Position numbers and translations under genes: made by a program. The notes under the pieces were generated by a model, which saw only the letters and a program-made list of their open reading frames with translations, was not told the DNA's origin and made no database searches. From Paucidesulfovibrio sp036541255 (GTDB taxonomy: Bacteria; Desulfobacterota; Desulfovibrionia; Desulfovibrionales; Desulfovibrionaceae), in contig JAZHDD010000023.1 of the NCBI GenBank assembly GCA_036541255.1, positions 186,001-250,000 of the forward strand: a DNA stretch of 64,000 nt. The letters are read 5' to 3'. Position 1 is the stretch's first letter, and the number at the start of each line of letters is the position of its first letter. Positions 16,981 to 25,411 of this stretch are shown in pieces.

Positions 16981-17015
16981 CCCCGGGCAAGCCGGTTCGG
17001 CCTCCTTGCCCGGGG
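16981..17015. other. GC-rich hairpin between divergent genes
   Basis: CCCCGGGCAAG (16981-16991) pairs perfectly with CTTGCCCGGGG (17005-17015), and the loop contains the smaller CCGGTTCGG. It lies about 75 bases before the start at 17092 in its likely 5' untranslated region. It is flanked on the left by the A/T-rich GACAAAATAATA, which may be a promoter. Confidence 0.5.
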
Positions 17016-17091
17016 CTGGCCTTTGTCGGGAAAATCCACTACACCCGCACGAGTCCGAAACGGGCACATCAGCCGAAAAGGAGGGCGGAGC

Positions 17092-17385
17092 ATGGCTTCC
17101 ACAGTAGAAGAGTTGACCATGAACTATGAAGAGGACGGTGTCGAAATCGTCCGAGAACTGGACAAGTGCATCCTTTCCAAGGGGGCCTGGGCCACGGTGC
17201 TCTACCGCTACCAGGAACTGAACCGGGCCAAGGGCGAATTCAGCCCGGACAAATATGCCATTCGCCGTTACCAGAAGACCCAGGGCGAATATAAGCAGAA
17301 ATCGAAATTCGTCATTTCCAGCCCCAAGCAGGCCCGCCAGATCGTGGACACGCTGAGCGGCTGGCTGCCGGAAGACGAGGGCTAA
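17092..17385 (+). CDS. Small conserved-looking protein, function unknown
   Basis: A 97-residue acidic, soluble protein with no signal peptide. It begins MASTVEELTMNYEEDG and contains ILSKGAWATVLYRYQEL and YAIRRYQKTQGEYKQKSKF, a basic, tyrosine-rich stretch that could bind nucleic acid; I recognise no family. The ATG at 17092 follows AAAAGGAGGGCGG. A GC-rich hairpin lies in its leader. The stop overlaps the stop of the convergent HAD gene by four bases. Confidence 0.72.
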   Translation: MASTVEELTMNYEEDGVEIVRELDKCILSKGAWATVLYRYQELNRAKGEFSPDKYAIRRYQKTQGEYKQKSKFVISSPKQARQIVDTLSGWLPEDEG

Positions 17386-17852
17386 TAGCGGAGCGATGCC
17401 TCCAGCCGCTTCGGCTTGATGAACAGCCCCAAAGCCGAAAGGATGTCCGGAGCCACGATATCCGCAGCGGCAAGGGCCTGGGCAGCGGCGCATTCTCCCT
17501 GGCACACGGCCACGCCCAGGGCGCATTCGGCCAGCATCAACGCGTCGTTGCGGCCGTTGCCCACGGCGGCGCAGGTTCGAGGATCAAGGCGACGGACATG
17601 GTCCAGCTTGGCCTGGTCCTCGGCCCCTGGCCCGAGCACGGCAAGCTGTACGGGCAGCCCCGCAAGAATGTGCGCGCATGTCCCGTGGGTGTCCGCCGTC
17701 ACCACATACAATTCCAGAAGCGGTGCCAACCTGCGCAAAATTCCGGCAACGCCCGGCAGCAATGCGCCGTCCTGCGCCAACGTCCCGTTGAAATCCAGGA
17801 CCAGCTTGTCCAATTGCAACGGCCCGAAACCGGGTATGTCCATCTTCAGCAT
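17382..17852 (-). CDS. Soluble HAD-family phosphatase related to P-type ATPase domain
   Basis: This 156-residue protein is a HAD hydrolase resembling the isolated phosphorylation domain of P-type ATPases. Motif I reads LDFNGTLA, keeping the nucleophilic Asp but with Asn where classical phosphatases have a second Asp. Motif IV is VGNGRNDALMLAECALGVAV. No cap domain is present. The substrate is unknown. The start at 17852 has GGAG upstream; a second ATG three codons later is possible. Confidence 0.75.
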   Translation of the reverse strand: MLKMDIPGFGPLQLDKLVLDFNGTLAQDGALLPGVAGILRRLAPLLELYVVTADTHGTCAHILAGLPVQLAVLGPGAEDQAKLDHVRRLDPRTCAAVGNGRNDALMLAECALGVAVCQGECAAAQALAAADIVAPDILSALGLFIKPKRLEASLRY

Positions 17853-17888
17853 CCACTCACTCCATGCCTGTCAAGGCAAACGATGGGC

Positions 17889-18671
17889 TCAGGGCGCAGC
17901 CGGGGGCGCGGGCCCGATGCGCCAAGGCCGGAAGCAGGTCGTATTGAGCCGTTGCACCTCGCCCAGGGCTTCAAGCCGCGCAAAGGCCTCCTGCAGGGCC
18001 GCGAGGACATCCTCGTCCGAGCCCTTGCTCAAGGCCATGTAATATCCGCTCTCTCCGGGCAGTTCAAAAACCGGGACAACGGTTTCGGGCTCAAGTCCCC
18101 TGTCCCGGAGAAGTTGCGCCATGACCTCGTCCGTGCCGGAAATCAAGCTGACCCGGCCAGCCAACAGCATTTCCAGGCTTTGTTCGACCGAACCGGCAAG
18201 GATGTAATGTTCGCCTTCCTCCAGTCCAAGGGACTGGCAATATTGATGGGAGAAATCCCCGCGCACCAGTCCGAGCACATGGTCCCGAATATCCTCCGGG
18301 CCGTTCACCACAAATTCCGGGCCCGAAGCTTGGCGAAAGAAGTGAACGCGCCGATGTCCCATGGGTCCTATCCAATGGAAGAATTCCTCCCGCTCCGGGG
18401 TGCGGGCTATGGTGTAGATGAGCACGTTGGGCAGGGACTGCGCCACCAAATATGCCCGGGCCCAAGGCAGCAGCTCGATGTCCGCGTGAAGTCCGGCCTC
18501 TTCCAGCACGGCGCGCACCACCTGGGTGGAGCAGCCTGTCACCACGCCATCTTCCAGATAATTATACGGGGGCCAGTTCTCGGTGACCACGCGCAATTCC
18601 TGACTTGCCGCGCTCAGCGGCAATGCCGCGCACAAGAGCAGGACAAGGCAGAGAAGCATACGTCGTGTCAT
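17889..18671 (-). CDS. Periplasmic solute-binding protein family 3 (orphan)
   Basis: This 260-residue protein has a signal peptide (ending LPLSAAS) and family-3 binding-protein features: LRVVTENWPPYNYLEDG, ELLPWARAYLVAQ and TIARTPEREEFFHWIG. It resembles the binding protein at 3183-3968 in arrangement (TPERE, a W-type G motif), so the two may be paralogues. No transporter genes flank it. The ATG at 18671 follows AAAGGAATGG; upstream codons are outside the family. The ligand cannot be predicted. Confidence 0.8.
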   Translation of the reverse strand: MTRRMLLCLVLLLCAALPLSAASQELRVVTENWPPYNYLEDGVVTGCSTQVVRAVLEEAGLHADIELLPWARAYLVAQSLPNVLIYTIARTPEREEFFHWIGPMGHRRVHFFRQASGPEFVVNGPEDIRDHVLGLVRGDFSHQYCQSLGLEEGEHYILAGSVEQSLEMLLAGRVSLISGTDEVMAQLLRDRGLEPETVVPVFELPGESGYYMALSKGSDEDVLAALQEAFARLEALGEVQRLNTTCFRPWRIGPAPPAAP

Positions 18672-18785
18672 TTTTTTCCATTCCTTTGGGAAGAGATATC
18701 CAAAAGGGACTATGCCTCCCTGAGACTCCGTGGTCAACGCAACGGGGAAGGGGAAAAGAGAACCGACAGAAGCGGCGCACAGCGC

Positions 18786-20654
18786 CTAGTTCATGGCAAA
18801 ACCTTCGATGCGCTTCTTGTAGGCCAGCACGCCCTCGACAATGCCTTCGGCCAGCCGCTTGCGGTATTTTTCCGAACGCAGATTGGCGGCATCGTCCTTG
18901 TTGGTCAGATAGCCCAGCTCCACCAGAACGGACGGCATTTTCGCGCCCATGAGCACATAGAAAGGGGCATGCCGGTGTCCGTGATTGCGGATGCCGTACT
19001 TCTCGCCCACATGCTTGACCACGGTGCGCTGGATGTCCTCGGCCAGATCCGAGCTTTCCTCCACCTTGGAGTTCAGCACCAGGTCGGCCAGGATGAATTG
19101 CAAATCGCTGATTTGATGGGGCTGCACGCCGTTTTCCCGCGCCGCCACCCGCCGTGCCTGCGCCGAAGAGGATTTCAGGCTCAGGCTGTAGGTTTCCAGA
19201 CCGCGCACATCGGTCTTCTTGAACGCGTTGCAGTGCAGGGAGATGAACAGGTCCGCCTTGGCCATGTTGGCCATGGCCGTGCGTTCCTCCAAGGCCACGA
19301 AGGTGTCGTCGGTACGGGTGTAGACCACCTTGAAGCCCTTTTTCACCAGGAGCTCGCCCACGAGCTTGGCCACCTGAAGGTTCACGGTCTTCTCGTACAT
19401 GCCGTTGTGCACCGCGCCCTTGTCGTACCCGCCGTGACCCGCGTCGATCATCACGGTCTTGACGGTCAGGCCCAGGACCTTGATCAGGTCGCCGGGGTCC
19501 GTTCCCCGCGCGTGATTCACGGCCGAGGACGGCGGCTTCTTGCCGGAGGCGGACTTGCCGGGCTTGGTCGCGGGGGCTGCGGCCTGGGCCGTGGCAGACG
19601 GCCCGTTGCCCGGCGAATAGACATCCACGATGATTCGGAACGGGTTATCCAGATGGAAGACTTTGTGATCCTGAAACTCCAGGAGATCGAAGACCACGCG
19701 GGTCACGTCCTTGTCGTTCTGGCCGGCGCGGTAGCCGCGCAGAATGCCGTCGGAAATCTGTACGCTACGCTTCACATCGTCGCCGATGCGCGCGCCGCGC
19801 AGGTCGATGTAGACCCGGTGCCCCTTGCCCTGCTCGGGCAGCGGGTTCAGGAATTTGTAGACGTATTCGATGGGCTTGTTCAGTTCCAGCACCACGCGGG
19901 TGTAGTCGTCGCTGGAACGGTAGCGGATCATGTCCAGACGGGCCAGCCCGTCCGCGGTTGGAGGCGAAGGCTTGTAGTCCGGATCCGGCTCCAGGCCCAA
20001 TTCCTCGTCCTGGCTCTCGGGTGCCGGTTCCGGCTTGGGCGCCGGCTTGGACGCAGCGGCCTTCGGCGCCGGCTTGGACGCGGGCTTGGCTGCGGCCTTT
20101 TTCGCGGCCACGGCCTTGTTGTCGATCTCATTCAAGGCCTGCTTGGCCCGGCCCTGCATATCCGACTTGGGGTATTCCTTGACGATGCGCAGGAAATCGG
20201 CATAGGCGCCCGCGCTGTTGCCCAAACGGTCGCGCTGGATGATTGCGGCGCGGAACAGGCAGTCGTCGGCCCAGTCATGGCCCCGAAAACGCTTTTCCGT
20301 GCGATGGAAATAGTCCACGGCCTTTTGAAAGTCGGATTTGAGCACGCTGATGGCGCCCATTTCCTCGTAGACGCGCCCCTGGTAATATAAAGACTTGGGG
20401 GCATATGCGCCGTCCGGGTCACGCTTGAGCACGGCGGAAAAGCCCCGCTCCACCTTTTCCCATTCGGAGCGGTAGCGGTTGCGCTTGTCGTCCTTGCGCA
20501 GGGCATGAAACGCCTCATAGGCCTGGTTGAACTGCTGGCCCACGCCTATGGCCCGGGCTTCCGGAGGAGCGCACAACAGCAGGGCCGCCGCCAGGACGGC
20601 CAGAAAGCCGAATCGGACGCGGCTGAACAGGCGTATGAATTCCCTTGAAACCAC
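18786..20654 (-). CDS. N-acetylmuramoyl-L-alanine amidase with AMIN domain
   Basis: This 622-residue periplasmic enzyme cleaves the amide bond between MurNAc and the stem peptide, as AmiC does during cell separation. A signal peptide (ending PPEARA) is followed by a TPR-like helical region (residues ~40-165) and a Lys/Ala/Pro-rich linker. An AMIN targeting domain comes next (YTRVVLELNKPIEY to FRIIVDVYSP). The zinc amidase_3 domain starts at VMIDAGHGGYDKGAV, with its second histidine in FISLHCNA and its glutamate in VLVELGYLTN. The start is GTG with AAGGA upstream. The helical domain before AMIN is an addition to the E. coli layout. Confidence 0.92.
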   Translation of the reverse strand: MVSREFIRLFSRVRFGFLAVLAAALLLCAPPEARAIGVGQQFNQAYEAFHALRKDDKRNRYRSEWEKVERGFSAVLKRDPDGAYAPKSLYYQGRVYEEMGAISVLKSDFQKAVDYFHRTEKRFRGHDWADDCLFRAAIIQRDRLGNSAGAYADFLRIVKEYPKSDMQGRAKQALNEIDNKAVAAKKAAAKPASKPAPKAAASKPAPKPEPAPESQDEELGLEPDPDYKPSPPTADGLARLDMIRYRSSDDYTRVVLELNKPIEYVYKFLNPLPEQGKGHRVYIDLRGARIGDDVKRSVQISDGILRGYRAGQNDKDVTRVVFDLLEFQDHKVFHLDNPFRIIVDVYSPGNGPSATAQAAAPATKPGKSASGKKPPSSAVNHARGTDPGDLIKVLGLTVKTVMIDAGHGGYDKGAVHNGMYEKTVNLQVAKLVGELLVKKGFKVVYTRTDDTFVALEERTAMANMAKADLFISLHCNAFKKTDVRGLETYSLSLKSSSAQARRVAARENGVQPHQISDLQFILADLVLNSKVEESSDLAEDIQRTVVKHVGEKYGIRNHGHRHAPFYVLMGAKMPSVLVELGYLTNKDDAANLRSEKYRKRLAEGIVEGVLAYKKRIEGFAMN

Positions 20655-20875
20655 GGTGCTTTTTCCTTGTCCCGCAGAAAGCCGCCGCCGTGAAAAGCCC
20701 TTTTCAGGCCCTGATTCGGCTCTTCGACTCCAGCTGTCCCTTGTTCTCTAGAAAATTGTTATAGAAATGTCCAGGTCCGAAGCGAGGATCATTGCCCTTC
20801 ACGGACGGGAGTGCTAGCTTTCGGCCTTGCCGCATACCCTGCAAAGGACGCACCCAGGCCGATTTTCTCCGCCTG

Positions 20876-20891
20876 TGGCATGGAACTTGAT
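20876..20891 (+). promoter_or_regulatory. Candidate sigma54 promoter
   Basis: TGGCATGGAACTTGAT matches the -24/-12 consensus TGGCACG-N4-TTGCT except for two bases, with the invariant GG and the TTG at the right distance. The GT2 start codon follows 60 bases downstream. Flagellar and glycan genes are often under sigma54, which fits. Confidence 0.4.
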
Positions 20892-20950
20892 ATGTTCGTC
20901 CGGGAAGAAATTCCTTCCGGTGTAACCGCAACCCGTAAAAGGCGACGCAC

Positions 20951-21760
20951 ATGACTTCTCCGTCCCTCGTTTCCATGATCGTACCCACATACAATCAGGC
21001 CCGTTACCTCGGCGCCTGCCTCGATTCCATCTGGTTCCAGGACCATCCCAACCTGGAAATCATCGTGGTCAACGACTGCTCCACGGATGACACCCGGCAG
21101 GTCCTGGAAGACTTTGCCCGCCAGGTAGAGGAAGGTAGCGAGGTGTCCTACGCCTCCTATTACAACGAGGCCGAGGACGTGATAGAGCGCGTGCACCATC
21201 CGCGCTACCCGCGTGCCGGACGCAGCCTGAAGATCCTGCACAATGAAAAGAACATCGGCTCGACCCCCACGTATAACCGGGGCTTCCAGGCCGCCACGGG
21301 CGATTACTGCACCTACATCGCCTCGGACGACATCTGCCATCCGCAGATGGTCTCCACCCTGGCCGCGCCCCTGGACCGGGACGAGGCCGACTTCGTCTAC
21401 TCCGACGTGTTTGTCTTTGACGACAACGGCCGCATCCTGCGGGAATTCAAACTGCCGGACTACGATTTCAAGGCCAGCTTCGCGGATTGGTATCTGTGCA
21501 GCGTGTCCAAGCTCTACCGCCGCTCCCTGCACGAGACCTTTGGCTGGTACAACAACGATTTCCTGGCCAACGACCATGAATTCTACTTGCGACTGGCCAT
21601 GGGCGGGGCGCGCTTCAAACATATCGCCAAGACCCTCTATTCCATCCGTACCCACGACAACCGCGAGGTCAATGTGCACAGCTCCTCCAACTGGGGCAAA
21701 CTGCTCAACGAATCAAAGGGCCTGGCCCTCAAGGCGCGGGCCTTTCTGGAGGGCAAATAG
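20951..21760 (+). CDS. Family 2 glycosyltransferase
   Basis: This 269-residue GT-A glycosyltransferase has SMIVPTYNQARYLGACLDS and EIIVVNDCSTDDTRQVLE at the N-terminus and the metal-binding acidic motif in YIASDDICHP. It is probably cytoplasmic or peripheral, since no membrane segment is seen. It is the first gene of a rightward set with the SDR epimerase (two bases downstream) and the DUF4910 protein, and likely adds a sugar to a surface glycan. Donor and acceptor are unknown. Confidence 0.92.
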   Translation: MTSPSLVSMIVPTYNQARYLGACLDSIWFQDHPNLEIIVVNDCSTDDTRQVLEDFARQVEEGSEVSYASYYNEAEDVIERVHHPRYPRAGRSLKILHNEKNIGSTPTYNRGFQAATGDYCTYIASDDICHPQMVSTLAAPLDRDEADFVYSDVFVFDDNGRILREFKLPDYDFKASFADWYLCSVSKLYRRSLHETFGWYNNDFLANDHEFYLRLAMGGARFKHIAKTLYSIRTHDNREVNVHSSSNWGKLLNESKGLALKARAFLEGK

Positions 21761-21762
21761 GC

Positions 21763-22827
21763 ATGTCCGTCTGCATCATCACCGGTTCGGGCGGGCTCAT
21801 CGGCGCGCAGAGCGCCCGCTTTTTCGCGTCCAAGGGCTTTGACGTGGTCGGCATCGACAATGACATGCGCCGCTATTTCTTCGGCGATCAGGCCTCCACA
21901 AAATGGCAGGTCCGGGAGTTGGCCAAACGCATCCCCGGCTACGTCCACCACGACGCGGACATCCGCGACGCCGAGGCCATCGATAAAATATTCGCGGCCT
22001 ACGGCGGGGACGTAAAGATCGTGATCCATGCGGCTGCGCAACCCTCCCATGACTGGGCCGCGCGCGAACCGCTCACGGATTTCGACATCAATGCCCGCGG
22101 CACCCTGGTCATGCTGGAAACCGTGCGCAAGCACTGCCCCGAGGCCGCCTTCATCTTCACGTCCACCAACAAAGTCTACGGCGACACGCCCAACCGCCTG
22201 CCCCTGGTGGAGCGGGAAACGCGCTGGGAACTGGACGAGTCCCACCCCTGGCACGCACGCGGCATCGACGAGAGCATGAGCATCGACGCCAGCACCCACA
22301 GCGTGTTCGGCGTGTCCAAGGTGGCGGCGGACGTGATGGTCCAGGAATATGGCCGCTATTTCGGCATGAACACGGTCTGCTTCCGGGGCGGCTGCCTGAC
22401 CGGCTCGGGACACAGCGGCGCGGAGCTGCACGGCTTTCTGGCCTATCTGGTCAAGTGCGGGCTCACGGGCGCGCCCTATACGGTCTTCGGCTACAAGGGC
22501 AAGCAGGTCCGCGACAACATCCACAGTTCCGATCTGGTGAACATGTTCTGGCAATACATGCAGGCCCCCCGGCCCGGCGAGGTCTACAACGCTGGAGGAG
22601 GACGCCACTCCAACTGCTCCATGCTGGAGGCCATCACCCTGTGCGAGGAGATTTCCGGCCGCCCCTTCCACTGGACCTATGCCGAATCCAACCGCATCGG
22701 CGACCATATCTGGTGGATTTCCGACGTATCCAAATTCAAGGCCCATTACCCGGCCTGGGACTACACCATGGACGTCCGGGATATCATCGGGGAAATCGCG
22801 GAAAACCTGGGGTCCCGCATAGGTTGA
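21763..22827 (+). CDS. NAD-dependent sugar epimerase/dehydratase (CDP-paratose epimerase-like)
   Basis: This 354-residue extended SDR enzyme has the NAD motif GSGGLIGAQSARF and a nucleotide-sugar-type C-terminal half (GGGRHSNCSMLEAITL). The catalytic YxxxK position reads FGVSK, with Phe182 where Tyr is usual and Lys186 kept. The overall sequence resembles the CDP-paratose/tyvelose 2-epimerase group, but the substrate here is not known. It follows the GT2 gene by two bases, so its product is probably used in the same glycan. Confidence 0.86.
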   Translation: MSVCIITGSGGLIGAQSARFFASKGFDVVGIDNDMRRYFFGDQASTKWQVRELAKRIPGYVHHDADIRDAEAIDKIFAAYGGDVKIVIHAAAQPSHDWAAREPLTDFDINARGTLVMLETVRKHCPEAAFIFTSTNKVYGDTPNRLPLVERETRWELDESHPWHARGIDESMSIDASTHSVFGVSKVAADVMVQEYGRYFGMNTVCFRGGCLTGSGHSGAELHGFLAYLVKCGLTGAPYTVFGYKGKQVRDNIHSSDLVNMFWQYMQAPRPGEVYNAGGGRHSNCSMLEAITLCEEISGRPFHWTYAESNRIGDHIWWISDVSKFKAHYPAWDYTMDVRDIIGEIAENLGSRIG

Positions 22828-22895
22828 TCCACAGGAAAACCCCGGTACGAAAGCATATGCAACGCATCACAACGCAACACGAATCCGGAGCACAC

Positions 22896-24179
22896 ATGCT
22901 CCGAATGGCCGAAGAGCTGTTCCCCATCCACCGCACCCTGGTGAACAGGGGCTATGACGAGTCCCTTGCCCTGCTGCAACGGCACATCCCCCTGGAAGTG
23001 CAGGCCTACCCCAGCGGCACACGCGTCTGGGATTGGGTCGTGCCCCAGGCCTGGGACGTGCGGGAAGCCTGGGTGGAAACGCTGAACGGGCAGCGCGTCA
23101 TCGACTACGCCGAGAACATCCTGCATCTGGCCGCTTACAGCCAGCCCTTTTCCGGCGAGTTGGATCGTGAGGATCTGCTCCGCCATCTGCACTCCATTCC
23201 CGGCATGCCCGAGGCCATTCCCTACGAATTCCTCTATTACCGGAAAGACTGGCGCTTCTGCGTGCCCCACAAGCTGCTTCCCAGCCTGGACCAGGGGCGC
23301 TACCGGGTGCACATCGACGTGGACATCCGGCCCGGCGCGCTCAAGGCGGCTTCCTGCGTCATCCCAGGGGAGAGCGAACAGGAAATCGTCTTTGCCACCT
23401 ATCTGTGCCATCCCAATCTGGCCAACGACAACCTTTCCGGCGTGGTGGCTTGTGTGGAGCTGTTCCAACGGCTGCTTGAGGCTGGCGTCCGCCCCCACCA
23501 CACCCTGCGGCTGCTCATCGTGCCCGAGACCATCGGTGCCATTGCCTGGCTTGCGAACAATGAAGCCACACAGCAGCGGATCATCGGCGGATTCAACGTC
23601 TATGACTGCGGGGATTCCCGGCCCGTGACCTACAAGCAAAGCTATTTCGGCAATGCCCGGGTGGACAGGGCCGCTGAATTTTGCCTGCGCCGGAGCGGCA
23701 GGAAACATGAGCTTCTGCCCTGGAGCCCGCACGGTTCGGATGAGCGACAGTTCAACGCCCCGGGAGTGCGCCTGCCCTTTGGCGCGGTCATGCGCGGAGG
23801 CGCCGCCAGCTACCCGGAATACCACACGTCCCTGGACTCTTTGGACGTGCTCTCCGCGCAGGCCCTGGCCGACACCGTGGACACGCTCCTGGAAATGCTC
23901 TTTCTCCTGGACGGCGACCTGACCCTGGCCTCCACCTGCAGGGGAGAGCCCTGCCTGTCGCGCCACAACATCCAGTACCCGGTGTACAAGCACCAGGATC
24001 AACACAAGACCTCGCCGGTCAAGGCGCTTGTCCACGAACTGGACGGCGCACATTCCCTGCTGGATATCTGCAACAAATGGGATTTCGATTTCAGCGAGAT
24101 GTATGAACTGGCGCAGGCCTTTGTCAGTGCCGGCGTGGCCCGGCCCGTTGCCCGCGGCGTGCGGGAAAGCCGGACCTAG
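22896..24179 (+). CDS. DUF4910 aminopeptidase-fold protein
   Basis: A 427-residue protein of the DUF4910/DUF2172 type: an M28-like zinc peptidase fold with an inserted domain and a C-terminal winged-helix-like tail. Likely zinc ligands are in TYLCHPNLANDNLSG (His172, Asp178), VPETIGA (Glu211) and YPEYHTSLD. The family is common in glycan gene clusters, where it may cleave an amide of an amino sugar, but this is not proven. I chose the ATG at 22896 because GGAG precedes it and the family starts there; an ATG at 22857 is also in frame. The stop overlaps the convergent glycosyltransferase by four bases. Confidence 0.83.
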   Translation: MLRMAEELFPIHRTLVNRGYDESLALLQRHIPLEVQAYPSGTRVWDWVVPQAWDVREAWVETLNGQRVIDYAENILHLAAYSQPFSGELDREDLLRHLHSIPGMPEAIPYEFLYYRKDWRFCVPHKLLPSLDQGRYRVHIDVDIRPGALKAASCVIPGESEQEIVFATYLCHPNLANDNLSGVVACVELFQRLLEAGVRPHHTLRLLIVPETIGAIAWLANNEATQQRIIGGFNVYDCGDSRPVTYKQSYFGNARVDRAAEFCLRRSGRKHELLPWSPHGSDERQFNAPGVRLPFGAVMRGGAASYPEYHTSLDSLDVLSAQALADTVDTLLEMLFLLDGDLTLASTCRGEPCLSRHNIQYPVYKHQDQHKTSPVKALVHELDGAHSLLDICNKWDFDFSEMYELAQAFVSAGVARPVARGVRESRT

Positions 24180-25411
24180 CGCAACCGCTCGAACAGCTCG
24201 CCGTAGCTCCGCACGCACCGCCCGGGATCAAACAACTCCCGGGCCGAGGCCCTGGCCGCTTCACGCAGGCCTTTTTCGCGTTCTCCGCCCATGGCTTCCA
24301 ACACCCGTTCCACGGCCTCGGCCAAAGCCGCGCCCGTGAACGCATGGGCCAAAAATCCGTTCTCCCCGTGCCGGACCATCTCGGGCACGCCGCCCGACGC
24401 GAACGCGGCAACAGGCGTGCCGCAGGCCAGGGCCTCGGCAACGGTATTGGGCAGATTGTCCTCCAGGGCCGCATGCACGAACACATCCGCAGCGGCATAG
24501 GCCGCGGCCTTGACGTCCCGGTCCTGTACAAAGCCGAGAGAGACCACATCAATACCCTTGGGCGCGTCAATGACGGGATTGCGGCCCATGAGCAACAGGG
24601 TCGCGGGCCGTTGCGAAAGTACCCGCAGAGTCTCGGCCAGCAGGGCTGCCCCCTTGCGCGGGTCCTGGAAGTCGGCGGCGCAGGCCAGCAGCACCGGGCC
24701 GGATGGATCTTCCAGGCCGAGCATGTTCCTGGCCTGTTGCGCAGGCTGCGGCAGATAGGTATCCAAATCCAGACAGTTGGAAATGACTTCCACTCGGCGC
24801 GGCCCCCACAGGCCCTTACGGGCCAACCCGGCCAGCCAATGGGAAGGCGAAACCGCGGCCAGCCGGGCATGTTCGGCCAGCACCCGGCGCTTGCGCGCGA
24901 ACTCTTCAGCCAGCGCTTCCCTGTCCCAGAACGGATACCGGTCCAGATCAGAGCAGCCCGGCCCGCAATCACTCTGGTATCCCAAACAATCCCCGGCATA
25001 AATGCACTTGCCCGTGAAGCTCCACATGTCGTGCATGGTCCAGATCGTGGAAACCTGCGCCGCGCACAGCCCGACCATGTCCACGGACCAGCCTGCCTTG
25101 AGCCCGCCGTGCAGGTTGTGCACGCTCACGGCGTCGGGCCGGACCCGGTCCAGCAGCCTCTGAAGTTCGGCAAGCACCAGGGGCTCGGCCTTGCGGTTGG
25201 GCACCTGGTCCCAATCCACGACCCGCACGCCGGGAGGCGACAGCACGACGCGCTCCCAATGCGGCGAAGGCTCCTGGTCCGGGAACAGCACCGCGCGAAC
25301 TACCTCGCTCCCCTGCTCCGCAAAGGCGCGCGCCAATCGGGACGCGGCCAGTCCGGCCCCGCCCAGCCGCTCGGTATCGGAGAGCATGAGGATGCGCGGC
25401 CCCCAGCTCAT
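24176..25411 (-). CDS. GT-B glycosyltransferase (family 4-like)
   Basis: This 411-residue GT-B enzyme opens with PRILMLSDTERLGGAGLAAS. Its C-terminal half has the donor-binding pattern HAALEDNLPNTVAEALACG followed by VPEMVRHGENGFL. The middle contains WTMHDMWSFTGKCIYAGDC, typical of this sub-group. There is no transmembrane segment. The ATG at 25411 overlaps the stop of the upstream glycosyltransferase as ATGA and has GGAGG before it. It is the last gene of the long leftward glycan set. Confidence 0.9.
   Translation of the reverse strand: MSWGPRILMLSDTERLGGAGLAASRLARAFAEQGSEVVRAVLFPDQEPSPHWERVVLSPPGVRVVDWDQVPNRKAEPLVLAELQRLLDRVRPDAVSVHNLHGGLKAGWSVDMVGLCAAQVSTIWTMHDMWSFTGKCIYAGDCLGYQSDCGPGCSDLDRYPFWDREALAEEFARKRRVLAEHARLAAVSPSHWLAGLARKGLWGPRRVEVISNCLDLDTYLPQPAQQARNMLGLEDPSGPVLLACAADFQDPRKGAALLAETLRVLSQRPATLLLMGRNPVIDAPKGIDVVSLGFVQDRDVKAAAYAAADVFVHAALEDNLPNTVAEALACGTPVAAFASGGVPEMVRHGENGFLAHAFTGAALAEAVERVLEAMGGEREKGLREAARASARELFDPGRCVRSYGELFERLR

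Noticed and set aside
17598..20390. Very long open frame antisense to the amidase gene
   Set aside because: It runs opposite a well-supported amidase, shows no domain and has composition expected of the complementary strand of GC-rich coding DNA.
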